NCBI RefSeq assembly: GCF_002930645.1
Contig: NZ_PSNW01000004.1
Span: forward strand, 308,341-372,340
DNA from: Solimonas fluminis
GTDB lineage: Bacteria; Pseudomonadota; Gammaproteobacteria; Nevskiales; Nevskiaceae
Direction of reading: 5' to 3'
Length of the DNA: 64,000 bases
Shown: positions 50,085 through 58,866 of the stretch, piece by piece
Layout of the letters: every line of letters begins with the position of its first letter
Position numbering within the stretch: the stretch's first letter is position 1
Notes under the pieces: model-generated
What the model was told of the DNA's origin: nothing
Database searches by the model: none
The model's input: the letters and a program-made list of their open reading frames with translations, nothing else
Made by a program: the position numbers and the translations under genes

Positions 50085-52361
50085 ACGGCGCGACGCATCA
50101 CCCTGGCAGGCCGCCAGCTGGGCCTTGAGGCTCTCCACCTCGCCCTCCAGCTGCATGATCGCGATGTCCTTCGGGTTGGGCATGAACACACCCTGGATCT
50201 GGTCCGCCGGCATCTTCACGCGCTGCCCCATCGGGGTCGTCGCGTAGATCTCCTTCGGGTTGTCCCAGGAGCCCAGGTAGGGCAGGTGCGCCGGCGGCTC
50301 CGGCGTGACCCATTCCTTGCAGAACTGGTCGAAGGGCTTGCCGCGGGCCAGGCGCTGGCGGCGCGCCTCGGCGCGCAGCTGCACGGTCGCCTCCTCGTCC
50401 ACCACCAGGGTCTTGTCGTCGAACACCACTTGGTAGATCTCGCGGGCCAGGTCGGGCGACAGCAGGTCCTCGCGGACATCCTTCATCACCAGGGCCGGAT
50501 CGCGCTCCAGCACGTCGCCGTAGCCGCCGCCGGAACCCTGGCAGATCATGTAGATTTCGCCGTCGCTGCAGAGCTCGAAGGTCATGCCCATGTCGTTGCT
50601 GCTGTACTTGCCGCCCTTGATCGGCCGCTCGTTCATCAGCTTGACGATGTCGAACACCTCGACGATCTTCGGGTCCTTCTTCAGTTCCTCGAAGATGTTG
50701 ATGCCCTTGATCTTCATCAGCTGGTAGCTGGGGCAGGAATAGCCGCCGAAGAGTCCCTGCGCCGACGGGAACTTGGAGCCTTCGCAGCCCGTCATGAAGC
50801 CCCACAGGCCGGAACCGCGCGCCGTGGCGATCTGCTCGTAGCCCATGCCGCCGCGGTACTTGCCGAAGCCGATGCGGTCCTTGGCCAGGCGCTGGGCGCC
50901 CAGGCGGATGATCGGCGTGTCTTCCTCGTTGATCTCGTGCTCGCCCGAATCCGCCATGAAGCCGAACACCGGCGACACCGAGTGCTCGCCGTCGGCATGG
51001 CTGCGGGCGCCCTGCCCCATGCCGTTGATGTCGCCGCAGAAGTTGCCGGTGACGTCGCCGTGCTGGGTCAGGCCGCCGTAGATGAAGGTGGCGGCCTGGT
51101 CGTACTGCGAGGCGATGATCGCCGAGTACTTCTTCGGCAGGCTGTAGTTGAACTTGGCCATCGGGATGGTCCAGGCCACGCAGGCCTTGAACAGCGGCAT
51201 CAGGCTCATGGCCTGCGGCATCTCGCCCTCGGCATCGACGATCGAATTGCGGTCGGTGATGACCTCGATCGGCGACAGCACCGCCATGGTGTGCGGCAGG
51301 TCCGGCCAGATGTTCTGCAGCAAGCCCGTGGCCAACGCCGCCTTGAACGACGCCAGGTTGGTATTGACCGAGCGGTTCAGGAATTGCGGTGCCGTGCCGC
51401 GGAAGTCCATGATCATGCGATCGCCCTTGACGGTGACCGCCACGCTGATCTTCTGCATGATGTTCTCGCGCAGCGACGAGTCCATGAACTGCAGCACGCG
51501 GGTGGTGCCGTCCGGCAGCTCGCGGATGCGGCGGCGCACCTCCACCTCGGTGTCCTCCAGGTGCATGCGCATGGTGCCGATCAGCGCCTCGCGGCCGAAC
51601 TGGTCCAGGATCGCCACGATGCGCTCGCGCAGGCGCATCACCGCATGCAGCTTGACCTTCATGTCCTCCAGCTGCAGCTTGGGATCGCGCACCGAGTTCT
51701 GCAGGAAGGTCACCAGGTCGCGCTTGAGCTGGAAGTTCTCCACCACCTTGAAGGGCGACATCTTGATGCCCTCGTCGTACTTGCTCTCGGCGGCGGCGGG
51801 CAGGCCGCCCGGCTCGCAGGCGCCGTTCTCGCCCTCGTGGATCGTCGAGGACAGCCAGCAGATCAGCTCGCCCTTGTAGTACAGCGGCATCATCATCGAC
51901 TGGTCGGTGTTGTGGACACCGCCGTAGCGCGCATCGTTGTGGATGAAGCCGTCGCCGTCCTTGACGCCCACGGTGGGGTCTTCCATCCAGTTCTTGATGA
52001 TGAAGCGGATCGGGTAGAACGCGCAGGCGGCAAAGGTGATGATCCCGTGCGGGGCGATCATCGCCAGGTTGCCGTTGGCGGTGTAGATGGCTGTCACCAG
52101 GTCGCCCCACTTGGCACCCGGGGCCGCGCCCATCTGGTTCACCATCTGGAAGGACTCGGACAGCGCCGCATTGACCAATCCGCGGATGTGGTGCGCCCTG
52201 TGCGCGTCGAAGCCCTTGGAGAGGATCGCCTCCTCCGCCTCCGAGCGTGGCGCCACGCCGTGGTTGCGCATGATCTCGGGGTCCGGCCCGAGGAACATCT
52301 TGTTGTCGGCGAGGAACTTGTCCAGCAGCGCCTGGTCTTCGGCGGAAATCTTGTCGTGCAT
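50073..52361 (-). CDS. Ketone carboxylase subunit, HyuB/AcxB/ApcD type
   Basis: 762 residues, hydantoinase B/oxoprolinase family, sized as acetone and acetophenone carboxylase subunits. Features include GVHNTDQSMM, MIMDFRGTAPQFLNRSVNTN and GDVTGNFCGDINGMGQGARS. This subunit is expected to bind the ketone and carboxylate it with the phosphorylated intermediates made by the HyuA subunits. Fourth in a run HyuA, small subunit, HyuA, HyuB, the order of apcABCD. Twelve bases after the second HyuA gene. Confidence 0.9.
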   Translation of the reverse strand: MHDKISAEDQALLDKFLADNKMFLGPDPEIMRNHGVAPRSEAEEAILSKGFDAHRAHHIRGLVNAALSESFQMVNQMGAAPGAKWGDLVTAIYTANGNLAMIAPHGIITFAACAFYPIRFIIKNWMEDPTVGVKDGDGFIHNDARYGGVHNTDQSMMMPLYYKGELICWLSSTIHEGENGACEPGGLPAAAESKYDEGIKMSPFKVVENFQLKRDLVTFLQNSVRDPKLQLEDMKVKLHAVMRLRERIVAILDQFGREALIGTMRMHLEDTEVEVRRRIRELPDGTTRVLQFMDSSLRENIMQKISVAVTVKGDRMIMDFRGTAPQFLNRSVNTNLASFKAALATGLLQNIWPDLPHTMAVLSPIEVITDRNSIVDAEGEMPQAMSLMPLFKACVAWTIPMAKFNYSLPKKYSAIIASQYDQAATFIYGGLTQHGDVTGNFCGDINGMGQGARSHADGEHSVSPVFGFMADSGEHEINEEDTPIIRLGAQRLAKDRIGFGKYRGGMGYEQIATARGSGLWGFMTGCEGSKFPSAQGLFGGYSCPSYQLMKIKGINIFEELKKDPKIVEVFDIVKLMNERPIKGGKYSSNDMGMTFELCSDGEIYMICQGSGGGYGDVLERDPALVMKDVREDLLSPDLAREIYQVVFDDKTLVVDEEATVQLRAEARRQRLARGKPFDQFCKEWVTPEPPAHLPYLGSWDNPKEIYATTPMGQRVKMPADQIQGVFMPNPKDIAIMQLEGEVESLKAQLAACQGDASRRGNA

Positions 52362-52373
52362 GTCTCGCTCCTC

Positions 52374-54503
52374 TTATTCCTTGATGAACCAGACACCGCC
52401 CTGTGCCGCGGCGTGGAAGGTCCAGCCCGGCTCCACCAGGTAGGTGGTCGCACGGGTCGTGACGATGGCCGGCCCCGCGATGCGGGTACCCTCCGCCAGC
52501 GCCTTGTCGTCGTAGATCGGCGTATCGATCGCCTGGTCCTGGCCCACGTAGTGGCAGGGGCGCTTCGACACCGGCTCCGGCGGCGCGACGGACTTGCCGC
52601 TGAGCTTGAGCTTGGCGAAGGCCACCTTGGGCTGCTCCACGTAGGAGCAGACGCGGATGGTGTTGATGCGCACGCCGGTCTCCGGCGACTGGCTGCCCTC
52701 GCCGAAGCGCGCACCGTAGCTCTTGTGGAACTGGTCCATCAGCGCCAGCACCTCGCGCTGCGAGTGCAGGCGGCCCATCTCCGTGACCACGGCGGTCTGC
52801 ACGCGCTGGTTGCCGTAGCGCATGTCCAGTTCCAGGCGGTAGCGGATCTGGTCCACCGGCATGCCCTGGCGGACCAGGTCCTCGCGCCCGCGGCGTTCCA
52901 GCTCCTCCACGCTCTTGTTGAAGCTGTCGTACTGGTTGAAGAAGCTCTTGGTGGCCGGATTGAACAGCACCGTCCAGGTGCTCATCTCGTGGATGTGCAT
53001 CTGGTTGACGTTGCCGGCGCCGCAGGCCGAGAAGGTCGAGGAGAACGGCGGCGCCAGGATCTTGCTGACGCCCAGCGCGTTGGCGATGCCGCAGGCATGC
53101 AGCGGACCGTTGCCGCCGTAGGCCAGGATCGTGAAGTCCTTGGGCTCGTAGCCGCGGGTGCGCAGCTCCGTGGCGATGCCGTTGGCCATGCCCGCGTCCA
53201 CGTTGCGCTTGATCAGCTTGGCGGTCTCGACGACATCCATGTCCAGGTCGTCGCAGAGATGGTCCTCGATGGCCTGCTTGGCGCGGCGCGGGTTCAGCGG
53301 GATGCGGCCGTTGGCGTAGTTCTTCGGATCCAGGTAGCCCAGCACCAGGTCGGCGTCGGTCACCGTCGGCTTGAGTCCGCCGCGGTCGTAGCAGGCCGGG
53401 CCGGGATCGGAGCCGGCGGACTGCGGGCCCAGCTCCACCGAGCCGAACATGCGGTCGTAGCGGGCGATGGAGCCGCCGCCGGCACCCAGCGTCACCAGGT
53501 GCACCATCGGCACGGACACCAGCCAGCGGTCGATCACCGGGTTGAAGTCGTAGTGCTTGACGCCGCCTTGGTCGACGATGCCGATGTCGAAGCTGGTGCC
53601 GCCCATGTCGGTGGCCACCACGTTGCCCAGCTCGGCCGCCGCGGCCAGGTGCTCGCTGGCGGCGATGCCGGAGACCGGACCGGAATGGACCGTCTGCAGC
53701 GCGTCGGTGGAGTTGAGCTGCGCCATGCCGCCGGAGTTGTGGCTGACCAGCATCGGCTTGTTGTAGCCCTGAGCGCGCAGGTTCAGCTCCAGCGTGCCCA
53801 GGCCGTGGTACATGGTCTGGTGCAGGAAGGCGTCCATGATCGTGGAGGTGCCGCGGGCGTACTCACCCTTGCGGCCGGCCACCTGGTGCGACAGCAGCAT
53901 CGGGATCGCGCCCAGCAGGTGCGCCGGATACTCCTCCAGGAAGATCTCGCGCACGCGCAGCTCGTTCACCGGGTTGACCACGCTGTTGGTGAACATCACC
54001 ACCAGGGCCTCGGCGCCGGCGTCCACCAGTTCGCGGATGCGCAGGCGCACGTCGTCCTCGTCCAGCTTCCAGAACACATCGCCCAGGTAGTCGACGCGCT
54101 CGCGGACCTCGCGGATCATCGGGATGGGGACGATGGGCTCCGGGCGCGAGGCGTTGGGGATGTCCATCTGCTCATGCTCGGACAGGCCCTCGCCGTAGCC
54201 GCGGGCGCGGGACAGCGGGATCGTGCTCTTGAACCCAGAGGTCACCAGCACGCCGATGCGCGGCCCCTTGCGCTCGATCAGGGCATTGGTGCCCAGGGTG
54301 GTCGAGTAGCGCACGGAGTCCACTTCCGACAGCAGCTTGGAGGATTCCAGGCCCAGCTGCTTGCAGGCATCGCCCAGCGACTCGTTGAAGCCCAGCGCCA
54401 GGTTGTGGTGCGTGGTCAGGGCCTTGCCCTCCACGTACTGGTTGTCCCAGACCACGAAGCAGTCGGTGAAGGTACCGCCGATATCCACGGAAACGCGTTT
54501 CAT
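52374..54503 (-). CDS. Ketone carboxylase subunit, HyuA type (second, ApcC-like)
   Basis: 709 residues, hydantoinase A/oxoprolinase family with the N-terminal ATPase signature SVDIGGTFTDCFV and the C-half TDMGGTSFDIGIV and LAYGGNGPLHACG. Hydrolyses ATP to activate bicarbonate or the enolised ketone. It differs clearly from the first HyuA gene, as alpha and alpha-prime of acetophenone carboxylase do. The sequence begins 17 bases after the small subunit gene. Confidence 0.9.
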   Translation of the reverse strand: MKRVSVDIGGTFTDCFVVWDNQYVEGKALTTHHNLALGFNESLGDACKQLGLESSKLLSEVDSVRYSTTLGTNALIERKGPRIGVLVTSGFKSTIPLSRARGYGEGLSEHEQMDIPNASRPEPIVPIPMIREVRERVDYLGDVFWKLDEDDVRLRIRELVDAGAEALVVMFTNSVVNPVNELRVREIFLEEYPAHLLGAIPMLLSHQVAGRKGEYARGTSTIMDAFLHQTMYHGLGTLELNLRAQGYNKPMLVSHNSGGMAQLNSTDALQTVHSGPVSGIAASEHLAAAAELGNVVATDMGGTSFDIGIVDQGGVKHYDFNPVIDRWLVSVPMVHLVTLGAGGGSIARYDRMFGSVELGPQSAGSDPGPACYDRGGLKPTVTDADLVLGYLDPKNYANGRIPLNPRRAKQAIEDHLCDDLDMDVVETAKLIKRNVDAGMANGIATELRTRGYEPKDFTILAYGGNGPLHACGIANALGVSKILAPPFSSTFSACGAGNVNQMHIHEMSTWTVLFNPATKSFFNQYDSFNKSVEELERRGREDLVRQGMPVDQIRYRLELDMRYGNQRVQTAVVTEMGRLHSQREVLALMDQFHKSYGARFGEGSQSPETGVRINTIRVCSYVEQPKVAFAKLKLSGKSVAPPEPVSKRPCHYVGQDQAIDTPIYDDKALAEGTRIAGPAIVTTRATTYLVEPGWTFHAAAQGGVWFIKE

Positions 54504-54520
54504 GTCCGTCGCCTCCCGGG

Positions 54521-54976
54521 TCAGTGCTTGTGGCCGTGATGGCCGTGGTCATGGCCATGGGCCTGGGCATGCAGGGCGCGGCCGTGCTTGACCTTCTCGG
54601 CGGCCAGGTCCGGACCCCGGACCTCCTCCACCACCTCCTCGCGATCCTTCCACTGCAGCTTCAGCGCATCGATATCCAGCTCGATGTCGTACAGCGGCGG
54701 ATGGCCCGGCGGCAGGTACTCCGCCTCCACCAGCGTGCCGCAGGACGAGCAGTAGTACTCCAGGATGCGGCACCAGGTCGGGTCCGGCGAATAGGTGCGG
54801 GAGTACATCTTCGTGTCCAGCAGCGGCTTGTGGATCTCGCGCGGGTCGCGGTCATACACCAGCAGGCCGCGCTTGTAGTTGTCGCGGGCGTCGCCGTGGA
54901 CGTGGCCGCAGCGGCGGCACTCCCACTTCTCGGTATCGAGATTGATGCGCAGGTATTCGGTGATCAGGACTTTCAT
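54521..54976 (-). CDS. Ketone carboxylase small subunit (AcxC/ApcB type) with His-rich tail
   Basis: 151 residues. Matches the acetone carboxylase gamma family: Cys20-x2-Cys23 and Cys76-x2-Cys79 form a zinc ribbon, and PDPTWCRILEYYCSSCGTLVE is the core (W68-C79). The last 16 residues contain eight His, ending GHDHGHHGHKH, which is a likely metal-binding tail. Lies between the two HyuA genes with 17 and 23 base gaps, as apcB does. The protein links the ATPase and carboxylase subunits. Confidence 0.88.
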   Translation of the reverse strand: MKVLITEYLRINLDTEKWECRRCGHVHGDARDNYKRGLLVYDRDPREIHKPLLDTKMYSRTYSPDPTWCRILEYYCSSCGTLVEAEYLPPGHPPLYDIELDIDALKLQWKDREEVVEEVRGPDLAAEKVKHGRALHAQAHGHDHGHHGHKH

Positions 54977-54999
54977 GATCGTTGTTCCTTGTTCTGGTC

Positions 55000-56985
55000 T
55001 CAGCGGCTCAGCAGGATGTCGCCGGACTCGTTGATCTCGAAGCGCCAGCCGGCGTCGATGCGGCAGGTGAAGAAGGCCTCCTCCAGCACGCAGGGGCCCT
55101 GCGCCTGTGCGCCGCCCGCCTGTTCCTCCACCCGGTACAGCGGCAGCTCGGCCGCCTTGCCACCCGCGGTGACGCGGCGCGTGCCCGCCGCGGCCGCCGC
55201 CTTGCCCTGCGCACCGAACCTGCCGGAAAGGCTGGCGCGGGCGATCACCCGCGTCGCCTTCAGCACCATCGCCACCTGGGCGCCCTTGGGCAGGGCCGGC
55301 AGCTTGTCGCCGTCCAGCGCCACCAGTTCCTCGCCTGCCTGCAGCCAGGTCTCGATGCGGCAGTCCGCCAGCTCGAAGCCCTCGGCGAACATGCCGCGGC
55401 GCGCGCGCTCCAGCAGCAGCTCGCGCGTCGCCTTCAGGCCGGCCGCGTCGCTGGAGGGCAGCGGTGCCTCGTACTCGTGGGCGATGTCGGAGAAGCCGAT
55501 GCCGAAGGCGGAGAACACCGCCGCCAGGCCCGGGATGATGATCTGCGAGATGCCCGCCGCCTCGGCCACCTTGCAGGCGATGAAGGGACCGGCGCCGCCG
55601 AAGGCCGCCAGCGTCGTGTCCGGCGTGATCTTCGTGTAGTCCTTCAGCGAATCCGCCACCTTTTGCGCCCAGGCCTGCTGCATCGCATCGGCCGCCGCCT
55701 CCACGCTCAGGTTCAGCGGCTTGGCGACATTGGCCTCGATGGCCGCGCGGGCCCGCTCCACGTCGATCTTCAGCTCGCCGCCGAAAAAGCTCGCCGGGTC
55801 CAGCAGACCCAGCACCAGGAAGGCGTCGGTGATCGTGGCCAGCGTTCCGCCCAGGCCGAAGCAGGCCGGTCCGGGCGCGCCGCCGACGGATTCCGGGCCC
55901 ACCTTGATGCGTCCGTCCACCACGGAGATGATCGAGGAGCCGCCGACGCCGGCGCTGACCACCTTGCACAGCGGCAACGAGGTTTCCACGCCCTCGATAT
56001 GGCCGCGCCGCTCGGTGGTGACGCTGCCCTGCTCCACCAGGCTGATGTCGGTGGTGGTGCCGCCGATATCCATGCCGAGCAGGCGCTTGAAGCCATAATG
56101 CGCCGCCAGCGCGCGGGCGCCCTCGGCACCGCCGCGCGGACCGGAGGAGTAGGTCTTGACCGCCGCCGTGCGCGAGATGCGCGCCGAGGCGCCGTCGTTG
56201 CGGAAGATCAGCAGCGGGTTGCGCGTCTTGTACTCGCGCAGGCGGTGCTCGGCGTTGTACAGGAAGCGTTCCATCGCCGGATGCAGGAAGGCGTTGAACA
56301 GCGCCGTCCAGACGCGGCGGGCGTCGTCCTCGTCCTGCACCACCTCGTGGGAGTACAGCAGGGGGATGGCGCCCAGCAGGTGCGGCGGGAACTTCTTCAG
56401 CAGGATCTTCTTCAGGCGGGTCTCGCCCGCGTCGCGCTGCGCGCCGCCGAAGCCGATCACGATGCGGTTGGCACCCTCGGAAGCCAGCTTGTTGATCGCC
56501 TGCGTGGCCGCCACTTCCAACGCCGCTTCGTCGGCCTTGGGATCCAGCGTCGCCACGCGCGTGCCCACCAGGCCGGCGAACACGTCCTTCTGCTGCGCAT
56601 CCTTCTGCAGGTCGGCCGCATCCAGGCCGGACAGCAGCAGGCCCAGGCGCTGGCCCTTGCGCTCCACCAGGGCATTGGTGCCCTGCGTGGTGGAGTAGCG
56701 GATGTGGTCCGTGCTCAGCAGCAGCTGCAGCAGGTCTTCCTTGCCGTAGATCGCGGCACTGGCCTTGCGCAGGCCGTCGAAGAAGCACTTCGACAGGTCG
56801 TAGGGCGTGGTCACGCTCTTGGTGCGGTAGACCTTGCCGCCGTCGATCACGCAGAAGTCCGTCAGCGTGCCGCCGTTGTCGATGTTGATCAGCTTGCCGG
56901 ACCCCGCCTGCGGCGCGGCGCCGGCGGCGGGCGCCTCGGCGCGGCGGCTGCGGACGCGCACGTCCGCCTCTGTTGCTGCGTTCAT
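55000..56985 (-). CDS. Ketone carboxylase subunit, HyuA type (first, ApcA-like)
   Basis: 661 residues from ATG 56985, which follows AGGAG; frames further upstream are intergenic. After a variable N-terminus the ATPase motif reads INIDNGGTLTDFCV, with Asn where the usual Ile stands. The second half carries MDIGGTTTDISLV and AAFGGAGPFIACK. Expected partner of the second HyuA protein. First gene of the carboxylase block, 391 bases after the DUF1329 gene. Confidence 0.9.
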   Translation of the reverse strand: MNAATEADVRVRSRRAEAPAAGAAPQAGSGKLINIDNGGTLTDFCVIDGGKVYRTKSVTTPYDLSKCFFDGLRKASAAIYGKEDLLQLLLSTDHIRYSTTQGTNALVERKGQRLGLLLSGLDAADLQKDAQQKDVFAGLVGTRVATLDPKADEAALEVAATQAINKLASEGANRIVIGFGGAQRDAGETRLKKILLKKFPPHLLGAIPLLYSHEVVQDEDDARRVWTALFNAFLHPAMERFLYNAEHRLREYKTRNPLLIFRNDGASARISRTAAVKTYSSGPRGGAEGARALAAHYGFKRLLGMDIGGTTTDISLVEQGSVTTERRGHIEGVETSLPLCKVVSAGVGGSSIISVVDGRIKVGPESVGGAPGPACFGLGGTLATITDAFLVLGLLDPASFFGGELKIDVERARAAIEANVAKPLNLSVEAAADAMQQAWAQKVADSLKDYTKITPDTTLAAFGGAGPFIACKVAEAAGISQIIIPGLAAVFSAFGIGFSDIAHEYEAPLPSSDAAGLKATRELLLERARRGMFAEGFELADCRIETWLQAGEELVALDGDKLPALPKGAQVAMVLKATRVIARASLSGRFGAQGKAAAAAGTRRVTAGGKAAELPLYRVEEQAGGAQAQGPCVLEEAFFTCRIDAGWRFEINESGDILLSR

Positions 56986-57180
56986 GAAGCGTTCTCCTGG
57001 ATGCAATCGCGACGGAGGTTCGTCGCTGCGTTCGTTCTCATGTCGTGGGCTCCTCCGCGGCACTCTTGGACGGTGCTTTCGCGATGTGATTCGCGATGCC
57101 TTCAACCCTATTCGCCGCCGCCGCTTCGCTCGCCACCCTGTCGGGTAGTTTTGGAAGGTAGGGTGATCCGACGCGTCTCT

Positions 57181-57279
57181 GGCGATGCGTCGGATCGCAT
57201 CGCCTGCGGCGGATCACGGGCGGCCAGGGATGGCCGCCCAGGGGGTGCTTCAGGTCACCGCAGTCGCGCCATGGACGGC
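57181..57279 (+). repeat. Two-hairpin dispersed repeat, copy 2 (inverted)
   Basis: Hairpin B (57181-57189 with 57196-57204), GCGGCGGATCACG, hairpin A (57218-57226 with 57231-57239) and CGCCATGGACGGC (57267-57279). It is the reverse complement arrangement of the copy at 49987-50084. The rest of the gap 56986-57376 shows no gene. Confidence 0.7.
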
Positions 57280-57376
57280 GATCGCGAACTTCGCTTCGCC
57301 TCTCCCCCATCCCCGCCTCGAAGGAGCGGAAACCGGGTGCTGCATGCAGTTCGCAGGGAGCGGCGCGGCGCATGGC

Positions 57377-58756
57377 TCAGGCCCTGCCCAGCCGCATCAG
57401 CGCCGCGTTGGTCAGATAGCGCTCGTACAGGCCCGGATCGTTGGCCGAGCTGCGATGCCCGCCGGCGATCTCGCGCACCTGCTCCAGGCGCGTCATGTGC
57501 CCGGTCTGGATGTTGAAGGCATGCACGTGGCTCCAGGACCAATACGGGTGCTTGCCATCCATCACCGACTTGCCGCCCGCCTCGTACAGCGCGAACGCCG
57601 CGTCGAAGGAATGGTAGGGCTCGCCGCGCCGGTCGTAGGTGACCATGCCCACCGGCAGCCCGGTGCGCGCGTCGAACCAGACGCGCTTCTTGCTGACCGG
57701 CGCGCGGGGGAACTTCACCGGCTCGGCCTCCACCACGATGGCCTCCGGCACCAGCTCCACCGTGGTGTCCCAGAAGCTCAGGCCCTTGGGTCCGCCATGC
57801 GTGCGGTGCTCCCAGTTGGGATGCGCCGGAGACCACCCGCCGGACACGCCCGCCAGCAGCGGCCCGCGTCCCACGATCTTGTAGTTGCCCCAGGTGTGCA
57901 GCGGATCGCCCGCCGCCCAGGCATCGGACAGGTACAGCGTCGAGCCGGGGATCAGCGGCTCGAAGCGCTGGTCGGTGGGGAACTGGCGGATGCGCTTGAA
58001 CTCCGGCAGGTAGCCGTACAGTTCCGGGAAGCGGTTCTGGTCGTAGGGCCAGATGTTGAGATAGGACGTGCCGTTGACCGCGTCGGGCTTGACGAAGAAC
58101 ACCGACTGGTAGCGCAGCTTGTCTTCCTTGCCGGTCCAGTAGGGACGCGGCTCCAGGCTGACGCGCGCCACCGGCGACAGCTCCGCCCAGCCCAGCTCGT
58201 AGCGGAAGTCGATCTCGCCCGACAGGCCGACGTCGTACTCCTTGATCGCGTACATCGACGCATCGTGCCGCCCCCAGCTCAGCGTCAGGCTGGCAAACAG
58301 CTCCAGGCCGGTTCGGGCATCGGGAAAGGGGTTGCCGCCGATCCAGGGCTTGCCCTGCGCGGTGACGATGTTGCCCTGCGCGTCGAACTGCGCCTGGCCG
58401 CGGTTCTTCAGCGAGGCCTCCAGGTATTCCCAGGGGCTCAGGCGGAAGATGTCGGTGGTGGTGGGCGCGATGCGCAGGCGCCGGCCCATCTTCGCCACCT
58501 GGTGGTACTTGATCGGCTCCAGCAGGTCCTTGACCAGCTCGACGTTGGCGGCGCTGATCTCATCGCCCGCCTTGAGCTTGCCCTTGGACCAGTTCTCGAT
58601 CGACAGCAGTTCCTCGGGATAGGCGCGGGTCACGTCGCCGTCCTTGGCCACCGCATCCCACAGCGGCATCAACACGCCGGCGGTCGCGGCACCGCGCACC
58701 AGCCCCCCGAGGAACTGGCGCCGGCTGTATTCGCGGTCGTAACGGATGACCCTCAT
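57377..58756 (-). CDS. DUF1329-family protein with twin-arginine signal (copy 2)
   Basis: 459 residues. The N-terminus SRRQFLGG (11-18) followed by a hydrophobic stretch is a good Tat signal, so it should be exported folded. The DUF1329 body has KMGRRLRIAPTTTDIFRLSPW, LRYQSVFFVKPDAVNG and SDAWAAGDPLHTWGNYKIV. Close to the copy at 62108-63517 and distant from the plus-strand copy. Preceded by a terminator-like hairpin after the DUF1302 gene. Confidence 0.88.
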   Translation of the reverse strand: MRVIRYDREYSRRQFLGGLVRGAATAGVLMPLWDAVAKDGDVTRAYPEELLSIENWSKGKLKAGDEISAANVELVKDLLEPIKYHQVAKMGRRLRIAPTTTDIFRLSPWEYLEASLKNRGQAQFDAQGNIVTAQGKPWIGGNPFPDARTGLELFASLTLSWGRHDASMYAIKEYDVGLSGEIDFRYELGWAELSPVARVSLEPRPYWTGKEDKLRYQSVFFVKPDAVNGTSYLNIWPYDQNRFPELYGYLPEFKRIRQFPTDQRFEPLIPGSTLYLSDAWAAGDPLHTWGNYKIVGRGPLLAGVSGGWSPAHPNWEHRTHGGPKGLSFWDTTVELVPEAIVVEAEPVKFPRAPVSKKRVWFDARTGLPVGMVTYDRRGEPYHSFDAAFALYEAGGKSVMDGKHPYWSWSHVHAFNIQTGHMTRLEQVREIAGGHRSSANDPGLYERYLTNAALMRLGRA

Positions 58757-58783
58757 CTCACTCCTTTTCCGCTACTGCTGGTG

Positions 58784-58815
58784 TTAAAAATTGCCGACGG
58801 CTTGCGCCGTCGGCA
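58784..58815 (-). terminator. Intrinsic terminator or attenuator between DUF1302 and DUF1329
   Basis: On the minus strand TGCCGACGGC and GCCGTCGGCA pair (58815-58806 with 58801-58792) and AATTTTTAAC follows. It lies about 50 bases after the DUF1302 stop, within what is otherwise a same-direction gene run, and would reduce downstream transcription. Confidence 0.8.
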
Positions 58816-58866
58816 TCCTCGCTGCCCATAGGAGGAGGTGGGGAGGCAGCGGATTCCGCAACCGGC

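Noticed and set aside
49218..54539. A 1773-codon open frame antisense to the carboxylase genes
   Set aside because: Product of high GC at third positions over several real genes; it spans their boundaries and has no ribosome site or domain.
50073..56985. Calling the HyuA/HyuB genes a hydantoinase or 5-oxoprolinase
   Set aside because: The AcxC-type small subunit and two HyuA paralogues in apc order, plus ligase and SDR genes, point to ketone carboxylation instead.
49987..57279. Inverted repeats around the carboxylase block as transposon ends
   Set aside because: No transposase, no target-site duplication, and the copies differ with preserved pairing, unlike fresh mobile-element ends.
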